Positions 44,842-57,009 are shown, counted from the stretch's first letter. The stretch is 64,000 bases of DNA from Adiantum capillus-veneris (GCA_014529385.2 CM043966.1:35812739-35876738); one strand, 5' to 3'. Translations and numbers: made by a program. The notes: generated by a model not told the origin, from the sequence alone.

Positions 44842-46232
44842 TTATGCATAACTTCTGGGCTTTGATGTCTTGTGGTAGGCCTGAGTCCTGGATGCATAAA
44901 TTCTTTCCGTTCTTCTTGTTGAGCAATGTACCATATTTCTAAACAGGGGCAGTGGAGTATACTTTTGTTGCTCCTTGCGAGATATATTAAGCTTTAAAGG
45001 ACGTTGCTCTTGCTGCCAGGATGTTGTTTCATCAGAAGAGTAATGACTAGAGCTTGATGTAGATGATTGAACATACCTATTCTTCTGTGGGAATGAAAAA
45101 GGTTTTTTCATTATATTGGTTAACCTTGGCTCACTATCGTCAGAGAAATCTGGCATTTCAATATCCTGTGAAGAAGTTGATGTTGAATCATCCTCAGATT
45201 GTTCTTTATTTGGCTCATACTCTGCATATTCAGCAATTGGAATGTCATTATGTTGTAGAGTATTACAGTAAATTAGCTCATACTCATATTTGTCTTTCAG
45301 CACTACATTTTCAAATTTTCTTTTCCTTTGAGGACATTCTGGAGCGATATGTCCTTGCTTGTTGCAAATGTAGCACTTGACTTGCTTTCTTTCTTCTTTG
45401 CTTAACTTGCGTTTGCGGCGTGCTACTTTGAATCTTTTCCCACATTTGTTTTGTCTAGGCTTAACCTTGCAATTGCATTTACTTTTATCTCTGCAGCCAA
45501 AGGTCTTGACCTATGTTTCCTTGCCGCAGATGTGTGAACTAAATCCTTTCACTTGCTTAATATCCTTCTTCATTCTAATTCTAGCACATTCCAGATTAGT
45601 GACTTCATCAATAAAAGCGTTTATCTAAGCTATAAGAATATTTTCATCCAAATGTAATCCAACTACTTTTATTCTTTCCTTGACTAAATTTGCAAATGAC
45701 TCTGGAAAAGAATTCAGATAATACTGCTTGTATTCTGATTTGAAGTATCCTCCAGGGAACTGATACATCAGATGAGTTATATGTTGCTGATATTTTTTTA
45801 TCTGAGTTAAGTCACATAGCTTGCTTCTAAGAAGGCTTCTTTGTTCCTTTCTTGAATCTTGTTGGTAGATCTAAGGAAATGCATAAGTAAAGCTGCAAAG
45901 AACAGTGAAATAACATTGTCAAAGTTTTCATGACCATTAGGACCGCCTTGCATAATGTAGGCTTTGCTATCTGCACTTAAATCATCCCACCATGCTCTGA
46001 GCATGCCTTCGAATCCTACTATGATCATGGATACTGTTTGTCTTTGTGTCAAATCTTTGTAGTGAATTTCGTAGTGTGCAGAATTGTAGATGAATTCAAA
46101 AACTTTCCATATGTGATCCTGATTCAATCCGTCAATGTCAAGAATGGTCATATCCCCAATCTTGGAAACTCCTTTTAAAGTCGTAGAAGAGGATGAGGAA
46201 GGGGTCTCAATCTTGACATCCTCTATCTGCAT
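44842..46232 (-). pseudogene. Caulimovirid coat protein with CCHC zinc finger
   Basis: The N-terminal part starts at 46232 (MQIEDVKIETPSSSS) and contains LRAWWDDLSADSKAYI. After a frameshift near 45830 the frame continues with QFPGGYFKSEYKQYYLNSFP, then two in-frame stops. A basic stretch (VARRKRKLSKEERK) leads to the finger CYICNKQGHIAPEC (45334-45375, C-x2-C-x4-H-x4-C), and an acidic Ser-rich tail follows (EQSEDDSTSTSSQDIEMPD). Finger plus basic tract binds nucleic acid in capsid proteins of this virus family. Confidence 0.75.
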
Positions 46233-46250
46233 TTTGACTAGATTCAGAAT

Positions 46251-47170
46251 TCAAATTTCATCTTCAGAGCTGATGTCTGAAGAATTATCAGAAGATTCTT
46301 CTGGAGCTGGGAATATGTGAGGAATGACTATATCCAATTCATCCAATTCTTGCTCTTCGTATTCTACGCAATTGTCATCTTGAAAGACTATCCATTGCTT
46401 GTCTTCAGGTAGAATAGTTCTGCCTACTTCACCCATAAGCCTGCCTTTGCTGCCATGGTTGTATTTCAGCATTTCTTCCCCATCGGTGATATGGATTAAA
46501 TCCATCTTCAATATCGTCTGTCATGAAAGGTGACATATCTGGAGGGAAGCTAGAGACAGATGTAATCACAGGTTCTTTTAACACTATGGAAAACATACGA
46601 GGAAAATCTTTATGTTGCAAGCCACCACCAAAATTAATGGCTTGTTGCAAAGTTGTCTGCTACTTATCACTTTCTAGTGCTTTGCCTTTGTCGGAAGGAG
46701 ATGTAGATAACCCCCGGGGGGAAAAGAGGTGGGAAGTGGTAAGAGAAATCTTAGAGAGTACCTGATATTGCAGAACTGCAATTTCTTTCAACGCATTGGT
46801 ATGCCAGTTAGAAGTTGACTCTAAAGTTGCAGGCGAGTATTCGGAGACGGGACGATATAAGGAAGACTGTGAGTAAGGTCCTTGTCTTCAATTGCTGCCT
46901 TTGTAAGGAGATCAATTCCATTAGCTACAAATTCAGAGGCCATGATGCGATTACAGAGTTTGCAATGAAACACCCCTTCATAATCTTTATAGGTTTCTGG
47001 ATGAATACATGCTAATGCTGGAGGAGAGTGGCGCCGATGAGAAGTTGAAGCAAAGGCTTGACTGGTTGGATATTCAGAGGATCCGAAGGACCTCTGGTAT
47101 ACTGGTTTCTCAATGAAAGAGGCTATCTCTTTTTTAGATTTCAATCTTCCTAAGAGTTTATATTGTGCAG
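46251..47170 (-). pseudogene. Caulimovirid linker region between movement and coat proteins
   Basis: Two frames are visible. At 47144-46821 one has a Cys pair (FHCKLCNRIM) in MKSKKEIASF...; at 46511-46251 one is acidic (VEYEEQELDELDIVIPHIF). They are separated by stops and frame changes. I cannot assign a domain. By position this is the polyprotein segment between movement and coat proteins. Confidence 0.5.
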
Positions 47171-47199
47171 TAGATCCAAGCTGTTGAATGTTTAAAGCA

Positions 47200-47405
47200 A
47201 CTGGCTGCTATATTTCAATGAGCAGAGTTTTAGAGATATCCAATTTCCATTCTGCAAGGAATTCCACTTCTTGCCAATTGACCATTTCGGCAACTGGCTG
47301 TTATATAGCAACTAGCTGCTATATTTCAATGAGCAGAGTTTTAGAGATATAGCAATTTCCATTCTGTAGGGAATTCCACTTCTTGCCAATTGACCATTTC
47401 GGGCA
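47200..47405. repeat. Tandem duplication of about 118 bp inside the viral remnant
   Basis: The segment with CTGCTATATTTCAATGAGCA, GAGTTTTAGAGATAT and GGAATTCCACTTCTTGCCAA occurs twice. It probably arose after integration, as it is absent from the rest of the element. Confidence 0.8.
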
Positions 47406-47488
47406 GACTGCCTAAAGTTGTTTCATCCACCTTAGTAACAATATTTTGACCTCGGAGTTGAGAATCTTTATCTCGCAGATACCCAGAG

Positions 47489-48071
47489 TTATACTAAACG
47501 TAGACAGGTATTGATAGTGCAAATTATCATACGATAGGCTATCTGAAGATGGTCAGAGTTATGTTTCAAATCTAAACCATGTGTTTTAATGAGGAGAGAG
47601 ATTACCTCATCAAAATATTTATCATTCAAACTACAAGGAAAGTTAGGAAAACATTCTATATAGATTGGCCCATTAGACAAGCTTCCTTGTAAGACACTAA
47701 ATGTCTGGTCAGGTAAGTTTCTGTGTCTAGTGTCAAGTAGGGCTCCTATAAAAGAAGCATTAAGGCCTTTTCTAAATAAAGATATTATACCCACAGCTAT
47801 ATAGCCTATGTGTACAAACTGATGTCCTTTACTTAATGCCTTCTTCCTAAACTCGGAGAGTTCTTCGAACAAATGGATTATGTGATTATCAAAATCACTA
47901 TATTTGATGGTTAGTTTACCATGAGTTTCATGGTACAGGGTATTAGCAGATAGAGCAAAAACTTTGTTATGCTTATATAGTTGGGAAGTAGAAACTTTGT
48001 GTAAACTCCATTTACCGGTAGGGTTAGCTTCTTCAATCTCGATGTTGTCAAAGAGGAGTTGAATAGTTGAT
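47489..48071 (-). pseudogene. Caulimovirid movement protein (30K superfamily)
   Basis: The frame is open from 48071 to a stop at 47489 without an early ATG. Landmarks of the 30K movement-protein core in these viruses are ANTLYHETHGKLTIKYSDFD, HIGYIAVGIISLFRKGLNAS, ALLDTRHRN and GPIYIECFPNFPCSL. Such proteins modify plasmodesmata for cell-to-cell spread. Their presence identifies the host element as a virus rather than an LTR retrotransposon. The start is lost or lies at a non-ATG codon, so function is unlikely. Confidence 0.8.
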
Positions 48072-48314
48072 TATGCCAACGAAATAGCTAGCTCTCTAGG
48101 GTGTCAATGGATTTCAGATATGCAGAGCATTAGACAGTGGGATAAAAGGAGTCTGAAAGAGTTGATGATGTCTGTGTCTAAGCGGCACCAAGCCTAGCGA
48201 TGATGACTAAACAGCGAAGGGAACTCCAACCACAAATTCTAGGAAATCCTCACGAGCACTCAGAGTTTGCTAGTGATATCTCACACGGTTAATCATAATC
48301 TATAAACACCAATA

Positions 48315-48326
48315 GCTTTGATACCA
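48315..48326 (-). promoter_or_regulatory. Primer binding site for initiator tRNA-Met
   Basis: On the minus strand the sequence reads TGGTATCAAAGC, one change from the usual TGGTATCAGAGC. It lies in the non-coding gap between RNase H and movement protein, where caulimovirids start minus-strand DNA synthesis. About 480 bp of gap on the upstream side would hold the promoter; no certain TATA box was picked. Confidence 0.7.
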
Positions 48327-48830
48327 ATTTAGGGGCGGAATGAAAGAGACTACTATAGAGACGATTCACTGGACATACAAACAACACAAAGATAATGGAT
48401 GTAGTGAACTCATAAAGATCCTTATATTGATAATGGTGAAAATAATTACATACTTAAAACGCCTACGGTCTATGGAGATGGTAAGCAGATGGTAACTGAA
48501 AGCTAGTAGGCTTGTTAAAAAAACTCTCCCTTTACAATGAAGCAAGGCCTCCTTTTTATAAAGGATTGGGCTCTTGCGTGATATTTGCGCGGGTGCACGT
48601 GTTACAAGCTTAGATAAGGTATCTTTTCAGTAGTGGGTTATGCTTACATCATTGCTGATTCTTCTTTACTCCTTTGTTGTGACATCAGTGCTTTGGTCAC
48701 TTTTTATACAAGAGAGAAGATCTGCAATATTCTTTTTATTTCCTGGAATATATTCATAGGAAATATCAAAGTGACTCAGCTTGTAGGCCCATCGGTAAAT
48801 TCAAGCATTCCTGACTTTACCAGCATTCTT

Positions 48831-49372
48831 TTATTTTAGAAATTTGTCAAAATGTTTAAGGTCACTTCTGAGTGTGAAAGGAATTACCATAAGGAATAAG
48901 CAATATGATAAAACAGCATTAACTCCTGCCAAAAGCTCTTTTTGAATTGAATGGTATCGAATCTCTGCATCCTTGAAGTGCCCTAAAGCCCATCGGCAGA
49001 TAATAGGGGTTCTGTTATGATCTTCGCAGAGAATAACTCCCCATGCTTCATCGAAGGCATCAGAATAAACCATAAGACGTTTCTCAGTAGGGATGTTGAG
49101 AGGAGGAAGATTTTGGCAAACTTGCTTGATCTTTATCACAGCCTGTGATAGCTCATCAGACCAAAAGAAACTTTTACTTCTTTCAAGACTTTTGAAGGGT
49201 ATTAAGTCTTTGGCCACTTGAGGGTACTGAGGAGCAATCCACTGTAAACATCCAATAAATGATTGGACTTCTTTGCGATCCTTGAGTTGATTGGGAAAAC
49301 TTTATAGTTTGTGCAATACGTGTTCCTGCATTTTGATCATCCTGTAGAAATTTCAATTCCTAAAAACTCCAC
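48831..49372 (-). pseudogene. Caulimovirid reverse transcriptase C-terminus and RNase H
   Basis: The homology starts near 49372 (EFLGIEI), with a frameshift, then FPNQLKDRKEVQSFIGCLQW of the RT thumb, and RNase H landmarks MVYSDAFDEAWG (first catalytic Asp) and HFKDAEIRYHSIQKELLAG (catalytic Glu). The frame ends at 48831. By order this piece belongs after the RT part at 43.4 kb. Confidence 0.8.
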
Positions 49373-49431
49373 CTGTGCCCATCACTCTAGGGCTAATTAT
49401 CTTTCCATTGCACACTAACTAATATACTCTT

Positions 49432-49501
49432 TGTTGTGTGCCTTGAGCTTCCTTTGTCTTCTACAAGCTGTGTGTGTTTTCCTGCAACCCTAATTCCAAC
49501 A
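49432..49501 (+). repeat. 5' LTR remnant of the Copia element
   Basis: It starts TGTTG and ends CAACA, giving the expected inverted ends. At 70 bp it is too short for a full LTR, so either the start is further left (towards 49375) or it is internally deleted. Its last 23 bp recur exactly at 52524-52546. Confidence 0.5.
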
Positions 49502-49503
49502 AT

Positions 49504-49515
49504 TGGTAACAGAGC
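49504..49515 (+). promoter_or_regulatory. Copia primer binding site (tRNA-Met)
   Basis: TGGTAACAGAGC, two bases after the LTR end, differs by one base from the usual initiator tRNA-Met complement. Confidence 0.65.
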
Positions 49516-52500
49516 AAGTTGTGTCCTCTTGGGCTTAGTTGCCAGCAGCTCTAGCATATGCCTGCTTTCTCCTATTTTTGTGAGCTTTGGCGAGCGTTCA
49601 CAGGTCGACACAAATTTTGCAAAGCCTCCAATATCTTAGTCTGCTCAGATTTTTGATTCGGGCTCATTTCGGCCTCCGTTTCCACTATAAGAAGTACCGC
49701 ATAGGCTATTTTCATTATTTTGTGCGAAATTTTTTAGTGTCATTTTTTGCATAACAGGTCCTTACAATATTCTATGGTTTGTTCTATATAGCATGTGTTG
49801 TTTTCGCTTCATTTCTCCTCTTTTCGAGCAGTTTTCACATCACGTGTAGGCATTCGCCATGGTTGACAACAACACAGATGTGTTCAAGATGTTTGTTGTT
49901 GAGGGCAGATTGGATGGGGAAAATTACCCTATGTGGGCTTACATGATATAACATGTTTTTGTGTCAAAGGGTGTCTAGAATATTGTGCAGGGCATTGATG
50001 TACATCCTAGTTCTAAGGATGTAGACGATGTTGAGGATGTTGCAGGTCTTGTTGCTATTAGAGTTGTTTTGCCTACGGTAGAACAAGCTCTTGGGATGTA
50101 AAAGATGTGCAAGCTCATGCATTGCTTGTGTTGTCTGTGAAGCATACTATTACTCCTCACATTTGTTCAACAAAATTTGCAAAACAAGCTTGGGATATTC
50201 TAGCTAGTCTTTATGCAAGTCGTAATGAGGCAAAATTTGCATTGCTGCGTAAAGAGCTGGAGTCGAAGATTATGCATGAGGAAGATGATATGGACACTTT
50301 CATTGCTGGTGTCAAGGATATCAATGAGAAACTTATTTCTACAGGTGAAGTCATTTTAGACAATTCCCTTGTGCAAACTGTTCTCGATGCCTTGTTAGAT
50401 TCTTATTAGACTTTTGCTAGTACTTGGAGACTTATGACCCAAGGAAATCCTGAAGTTGTCAAGTTTGATGCATTATGCACATTGTTGTTGCAAGAGTCAC
50501 TTCCCAAAAAAAATAGGATTAGATAGCGTGCAGTTGAACATGCCGTTAATGTGCTGCTCAAAGAAAAGGTGGTAACAGCAATGCAGCCACTTCTTATGGT
50601 TCTTTTGCGATTGGAAAATCACCTACTCCTAATGCTTTTGCTGGCAGCAATTTGTCTGGAAATACTGGTGATAAGGGAAAAAAGAAGATGCATTGACATC
50701 ATTGTAAAGCTAACGATCACAACAAGTAGTGTCCCAAGTTGAAGGCCAAAGAGGCTAAGAAGAAAGAGGGTGGTTCCACTGCAAATCCTGGTTCCACTAC
50801 AAATGCAGCTCTTGTTGAGTCTTTTGTGAAAGAAGACTGTGATGTTGATGTTGATGCAGAATGGGCTTTTAGTGGAGAGTGTACCTATAATCATACTCTC
50901 CATTATGCATGCATGTCAGTTCTTGCAATTCATATGTGTGGTTTTTTGACAATGGTGCCACAAAGCACATTACCTCACACAATGATTTGTTCACCTCTCT
51001 TGAATCTACCTATCATGGGAATTCAGTTACTTGTGCCAACAGTGCCTCTTATCCGGTGGAGGGAGTTGGAAAGATTGTGCTTACTGTTGCAAATGGCATT
51101 TCTTTCACACTTGTTGATGCACTTTATGTACCTGGATCAAGAAGAGTCTTAGACTGTCTATATCTAACTCGCTAGACTTGGACTTGTAGTTAAATTTGTG
51201 GATGATAGATGTACAATACATGATCTGAGTTTCGGTATGAAATTGTTGCATCTGGCATTTTATGTCGTGGGCTATATAAGCTCACTTTGTATGACAAGTG
51301 TGGGAAGGATTTTGCAAATGCAGTTTTGGACTCAAAGGCTATTTCAGATGCAAAACTTTGGCATGCACATTTTGGACATCTGAACTTTGCTAGTTTGTTT
51401 CGTCTGCGGAAATTCTTTGCCGCCTCTTGAAGCACTTGTAAAACATGTTTGTGAAGGCTGTATTTTGGGTAAGATGCAGTGTTTGAAGTTTCCAAAGGAT
51501 GGTTCAGTACTGGCCACACGCAGGTTGAAACTTGTGCATAGTGATGTTTGTGGGCCCATGCAAACTCCATCCTTGGGCAATTACCTTTACTTCGAGACTT
51601 TCATTGATGATTACTCTAGGCATGCATGGGTGTATCCACTTAAAGCAAAGTCCAAAGTATTTATGTGCTTCAAACAATTCCTGGCTATGGCTGAAAATGT
51701 CTCAAAATATGCTATGGGCACCCTCCGTTTTGATCGGGGGGAGGGGGGGTATATGTCTTGTGAATTTAATGCACTTCTGGATAGTTGTGGGATATAACAC
51801 CAATGTACAGTGCTTATACGCCTCAACAAAATGGTGTTGCTGAGAGGAAAAACAGGTCACTTATGAAAATGGCACGATGTACGGTCAAAAGTCAAGCTTT
51901 ACCGCATTTGTTTTGGCTTGAGGCTATCATGTGTGCCACTTATGTACTAAATAGATGTACTATCATGTGTGCCACTTATGTACTAAATAATATGAAACAT
52001 GGCATGATAGAAAGCCTTCTATTGAGCACATGCGTGTTCTTGGTTGTTTGGCATATGCTTCGGTGCCACAAACACAGCGAATAAAATTGGATGATAAGGC
52101 TATCAAATGTATTTTTGTCGGTTATAGTGCTGAAAGAAAAGGTTGCAAGTTGTATCATCCACAAAAAAAACCTATCTTGGTCTAGTGAGACGTTGTGCTT
52201 GTGGAAGATTTTGTTCAGCCCTTGTTCTCATGTACTAGAGACAGTAATGTAAGCTCACATGACATTTATGACACTTTGTTGCCTCTTTTCAGTGTGTAAG
52301 TTCAAATGTAAATCCAATGAGGCAAATGTACAGCCTATGGGGGTGGGTTTTTGAAAATGTTACAGGTCAGCCTATTACTGATGTAGATGTACATGATGTA
52401 CTTGATGAGGAAAGGGCTAAAGGAATGCCTAAATGGTTGTTGCATACTTTGCATGACAGTAAAATGGATGCACCTTTGTCTAGTCGTACTCGTTCAAGTT

Positions 52501-52546
52501 CTCGCCATGCATCTTATGCATCGTTCCTGCAACCCTAATTCCAACA

Positions 52547-55500
52547 CAAGTCAGATCAAACTTGGCTGAATCTATTATTGACCTGGGGAAGGAGAAATCT
52601 GAAGAGCAATCAAAAGATCCATCATAGAGTCATCCAAAAGCTAGAAAAAGGAAGCCAATTTAGTGGCATTGTGAGGACAGCCAATTGGAGCAGAGATCTT
52701 CAAGCTCGGATAGAAGTTCTGATATTGAACAAGATGAAATGTATGTGAAAGATTCCAGATGTTGACCGGTGGAACTAGAGATATTTGAAGAGCCTTCCCA
52801 GAAGATACAAAGTTTTCAGGAAGAAGAGAAAATTAGAGGCAGAGGCCATACCAATAGACTTGGCAGCCATCAGGGATGAAAAGGTTCTCGTCATACAAGT
52901 GGACTACAAAATCAGTAAGCAATGTGATCCTTGTTCAGGGGTCATATTGGATGGTGGGGCTTGATTCAACATTCTTGAAGAGCATCTAAGATAGAAGTTG
53001 GGAATCTAGGACATCAAGTCAGCACCGTTTAGGATCCAAATGGCTAATCACAGGGTAGTGTAAGCTATTGGCATAAGTGAAAATATGTAGATTAGAGTCA
53101 ACAAGGAGAAACATAAGACCAATTTCTTAGTTCTTTAGACGTACATGGGGCATATGGAATGCTTTTGGGCAGATCATGGCTTAGAATTGTTGGTGTATGA
53201 TTATGCCAATTGGACATGAACAATTTAGGGATCCAACAGGTGAATTCATATCAAAATCAATAATACAAGAAGCTAGAAAAGGTACTCAGACCAAGAGAGC
53301 TCTGCAAGAAGTATGGACTAAGAAGATCGAGAGAATACTTGCATCACTGAATATTTTTCCACTCACAGAAATAGATTAGACTGTAATTTTGATGGATAAG
53401 GAACAAGATGAAAGACAAAGGAGGCAATATCTTAATCATTTAATAGAATTAAAAACTAGTGAAAGAAAAATTCAGAATGATAGACGATTTCCAGATCAAA
53501 CAGATCAGAAGAAAGAGACCAGATCAGATGTAGGGCATAGTCAGACCAACATGGAGAGTTCAGATTAGGCTACTGAAAGGATGGAGATGGAACTTGGACT
53601 TTCAAATTTAGGTGATCCCTTCAATGAGTATGCAACTGGTATTCAAACTAAGAAATAAGCAAAGTCATCGGCCAAGACAAAACGAGGTGGTCCAAATTGG
53701 CTACTTCCAGATGATCGGGAGATTGAAGAGTGGAACCTCAACGCATATGAAAACCCCAAAATGGTGAAGATCAACAAACATCTAAAGCGAGAGATTAAGG
53801 ACAAAGCAAAGGCTCTATTTCAAAAATACAAATATGTCTATGCATGGGAACACATTGATTTGAATGGAGTTGATCCAGAAGTGTGTCAACATTGGATACC
53901 GCTAAAACTAGATACCAGACCAGTAAGACTACAAAGGTAGAGAATGAATCCAAATTATGCCAAGAAATTCAAAGAGGAAATCAGCAACCTTCTGAAAGCT
54001 ATGCCAATTTATATAGAAGATTTATTCATATGTTTGCAGCAAAGGCACTTCCTCGATATGAATTGACTAAGAAGGGGAAGAAGTTTATCTGGACCCCATA
54101 ATGTGAAGCAAGTTTCCAATGTCTAAAGGAGGCGATCAGTAGGAAGCCGATACTTTGTCAACCAAACTGGGATGTTATTTTTCCATGTTCATGTGGATGC
54201 GTTTGAAATGGTGATGGGAGCAACCTAGCTGGATGGGAAGAAAGACTACCTGGTTTACTTTGCTAGTTGTCGGTTAGTATAGTTGAACAAGGTTATTCCA
54301 CAACAGAGCGTGAGGCATTGGTAATGGTTTGTAGTGCTACAAAGTTCAGACATTATCTATTGGGCAACCTGTTTCACTTTTATGTAGATCATCAAGCTTT
54401 TTTGTATCTGATCAATAGTCAATATCCAAGGGAGATTGATCAGATGGATGATGTTCTTAATGGAGTTCAAATTCATAATATTCCATAAGCCAGACATGAT
54501 TCACTATGGTGCCTACTTTTTCTTAAGACGTAATGAACGATATCAAAAATTTCATTTGAGGGATGATCCAGTAGACACTGAATTATGTCAGAATTCAACA
54601 ATGGAAGGAACATATCTAGAATGGCAAGATGTATATGATTTCTTTCATTATGGAGGAATTCTAAAAATCTGGTCCCAAGTGAATAAGAAGGCACTAATTT
54701 CTAAAAAGGTTGAAGTTCACTATCATAGGAGGAGCCTTGTACAGACTAGGCAATGATGGGGCCCTTCAAAGGTGTGTGTCTATGCAGGGTAGGATGCAGG
54801 TCATTACAAAGGCTCACAGTGGGAGCTCTAGAGGACAGTTTTCCAATGATATCACTTACAAGAAAATCCTACATGCAGGTTTATGGTGGAAAACAATGAT
54901 GGTTGATGTAAGAGCCTTCTGGAAAACTTGTGATATTTGTCAAAGGATGGGAAGACCAACAACATCAGGTATAACTCCTTTGATACCTATTAGCCATTGA
55001 TAGTATTCATGGGACTAGATTTCATGGGACCATTCAAGAAGGTTACATCTAGAAAGAACAAGTACATTATGATGGCCATCTATTATATCAGCAAATGGGT
55101 AGAGGCTAAGGTGTTACCAAAAAACTCTGCAAAGTCTACAACATGGCTTTTGTATGAACATTTCATTTGCAAATCCGGTTGTCCGATAGAGATTGTGTCA
55201 CATCAATGAATCTATCTAATTAAAGAAACCATTCAGATACTTATGACTAACATTTCCTCAATCAAGCACAAGAAATCCACGCTATACTATCCTTAGTGCA
55301 ATGGGCAAGCTGAAAGCCACTAACAAAACCATAAAAACCATACTGACAAAAGATCGTTTAGAAGGAGCCTCATATCTGGGATGAAAAACTTTAGACTGCA
55401 TTATGGGTGTATAGGATTGCTCCTAAGGCTACCACTCGAATGATACCTTTCAAGATGGTTTATGGTACGGAGGTAGTGGTACTTATGGCATTCACCATTC

Positions 55501-55870
55501 CCAATCTTAACTTAGCAATTGAGTATGGTATGAACTTCAATACCAATATAAAGCAAAGGCTGGATGAGTTAGTGAGATTGGATGAGATAAGGTAGAGAAT
55601 TTTCTAGAGCAAGAGGTGGTTTATCAGAAAACACCAGCAACATAGTAAGATCAAAGCTAGAGACTTTAAGAAGGGAGACTTAGTGTTGCTATATCAGTCT
55701 AAGCTAGGCCCGAAGAAACCTAATCTAAATGTTGCATGGTCAGGTCCTTATGAATTGGATTGGGTTTTCTCAAATGGCACAATTAGGTTGAAATATTTAT
55801 TAGGTCTACTATTGTCAAGGTCTACAATGGAGCCGAGATTAAACTGTACTATGCTAGATTAGATGAAGCT
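52547..55870 (+). mobile_element. Ty3/Gypsy pol remnant
   Basis: Domains appear in order. A degenerate protease (CSGVILDGGA, about 52930) is followed by the RT leader (VDPEVCQHWIPLKLDTRPVR near 53870, MNPNYAKKFKEEI near 53945). RT is then resumed at its thumb (NLYRRFIHMFAAKALPRYEL, KKFIWTP). RNase H (GYSTTEREALVMVCSATKFR, FYVDHQAFLYLINS) and integrase (FWKTCDICQRMGR, MGLDFMGPFKKVTSRKNKYI, ISKWVEAKVLP) follow, then the C-terminal barrel (LVLLYQSKLGPKKPN). The RT palm with YxDD is missing at about 54000. Numerous stops and frameshifts make it inactive. No LTR was recognised at either side. Confidence 0.75.
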
Positions 55871-57000
55871 CTAGCAACAATAGTTCTTTAAGAAGATGGT
55901 TTAGAACCGGACGATGAACCTCTGGATATGTTCCATATCAGGCTAGTTGAGGAAGGGGTTTTTCAAAAACCAATAGAGTGCATGAGAATGGTGCCAGTTC
56001 AGGTTTAGACTCTAGAACAACCAGTTGAGTCTAAAAAGCATAATAGTCACTAGCATGACACAAAGGACCAAATCATTAGTAGAATCTTGCCAGTAATGAT
56101 TACAAGTCATGTCACTAGCATGACATGAAGGACCAAATCATTAGTAGAATCTTGCTATAATGATTTGAAGGACCAACCACTACATGAATGCCATGTCACA
56201 GGCCGTGGGCATAAACTCAAGGCAAGAAGGAAGTGGAGCATTCATGGCGTGGGTGCGTATAGCTATGTGAAGAGTGCATGATCGATCACTTTACCTCGAG
56301 CAACTTGCATCTTGCTCCTCCTCTTGTAGAGCTCCCTTAGCCATCGATTGTGGCATCATCTTCTACACAACAATTTGCTTCTTTTCTCACACCCTCTCCC
56401 TTGACCATGTCTAGTACTCCACCAAAAATCCCAAAGTGCTCTTGCTTTGACTCACTGACTTCAACAAGTGAGTATTCTCTCTCTACTCAAGACTATTTAT
56501 AGCAGTGAGTTATGGGCAAGCAAAAACAATCTATGTTTGAGAACTCAAAGTTCTCCTGCTTTGACTCACCGACTTCAACAAGTGAATATTCTCTCTCTAC
56601 TCAAGATTATTTGCAGGAGTGAGTTATGGGCAAGCAGAAACAATCTATGTCCGAGAAAATGCATGTGACTTTAGATCAAAAATCTGCATGAGCACTTCTC
56701 AGCCCAATTGCAAAAACATCATGCTTGATGCTGCATCAAAAGGTAGCAAAATATGTTTTCTAGTAGAAGGAAAAAGAGCTTCTCAAGCTTTGGAGCATGG
56801 AAGTGGTGTTGGAAGCCACGAAGGTAATTTTTGATGCAAAGATAATCCACCACGTCATGGACATGTTTAATCTAGACACATATACTACTGAGATCCATGT
56901 AAGGTGAGTGCATGCTACAACGACAGTGCCTTCTCATGTACTACATCTGCCATTTTTCACTCAAGCCATGCCATGCATAGTGATGAAGTTATCTAGTTTC
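55871..57000. repeat. Non-coding stretch with a 114-bp tandem duplication
   Basis: TGCTTTGACTCAC occurs at 56443 and 56557, followed in both copies by GACTTCAACAAGTGA, TATTCTCTCTCTACTCAAGA and GAGTTATGGGCAAGCA. At 56045-56165 another short repeat (CACTAGCATGACA, AAGGACCAAATCATTAGTAG) occurs twice. No gene is recognised. Confidence 0.7.
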
Positions 57001-57009
57001 TGAAGGAAG

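Larger units (their letters stand above)
43400..49372 (-). mobile_element. Endogenous caulimovirid (pararetrovirus) remnant, circularly permuted
   Basis: The order along the minus strand is: 3' part of reverse transcriptase with RNase H (49.37-48.83 kb), tRNA-Met primer site (48.32 kb), movement protein (48.07-47.49 kb), a linker region (47.2-46.25 kb), coat protein with CCHC finger (46.23-44.84 kb), protease (44.77-44.1 kb) and the 5' part of reverse transcriptase (44.2-43.4 kb). A movement protein and the absence of LTRs distinguish it from Gypsy elements. The two ends fall in the same gene and are neighbours on a circular map, so a circular genome was opened within reverse transcriptase. 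The segment containing the YxDD catalytic box is missing. Many stops and frameshifts show that it is inactive. Confidence 0.8.
49432..52546 (+). mobile_element. Ty1/Copia retrotransposon, truncated
   Basis: A short LTR remnant begins TGTTG and ends CCAACA (49432-49501), followed by a tRNA-Met primer site. Gag begins at ATG 49859 (MVDNNTDVFKMF). Next come protease (FFDNGATKHITSHND, about 50945), the GAG-pre-integrase and HHCC finger (KLWHAHFGHLNF, CEGCILGKM), integrase (LVHSDVCGPMQTP, FIDDYSRHAWVYPLK, TPQQNGVAERKNRSL) and part of the linker to RT (LSSRTRSSSRHASYA). The linker joins directly to TTCCTGCAACCCTAATTCCA at 52524, the last 23 bp of the LTR. All of RT, RNase H and most of the 3' LTR are therefore deleted. 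Stops and frameshifts are scattered through it. Confidence 0.8.

Noticed and set aside
43400-49372. Ty3/Gypsy element instead of a virus
   Set aside because: The 30K-type movement protein, the coat-type zinc finger and the lack of LTRs point to a caulimovirid.
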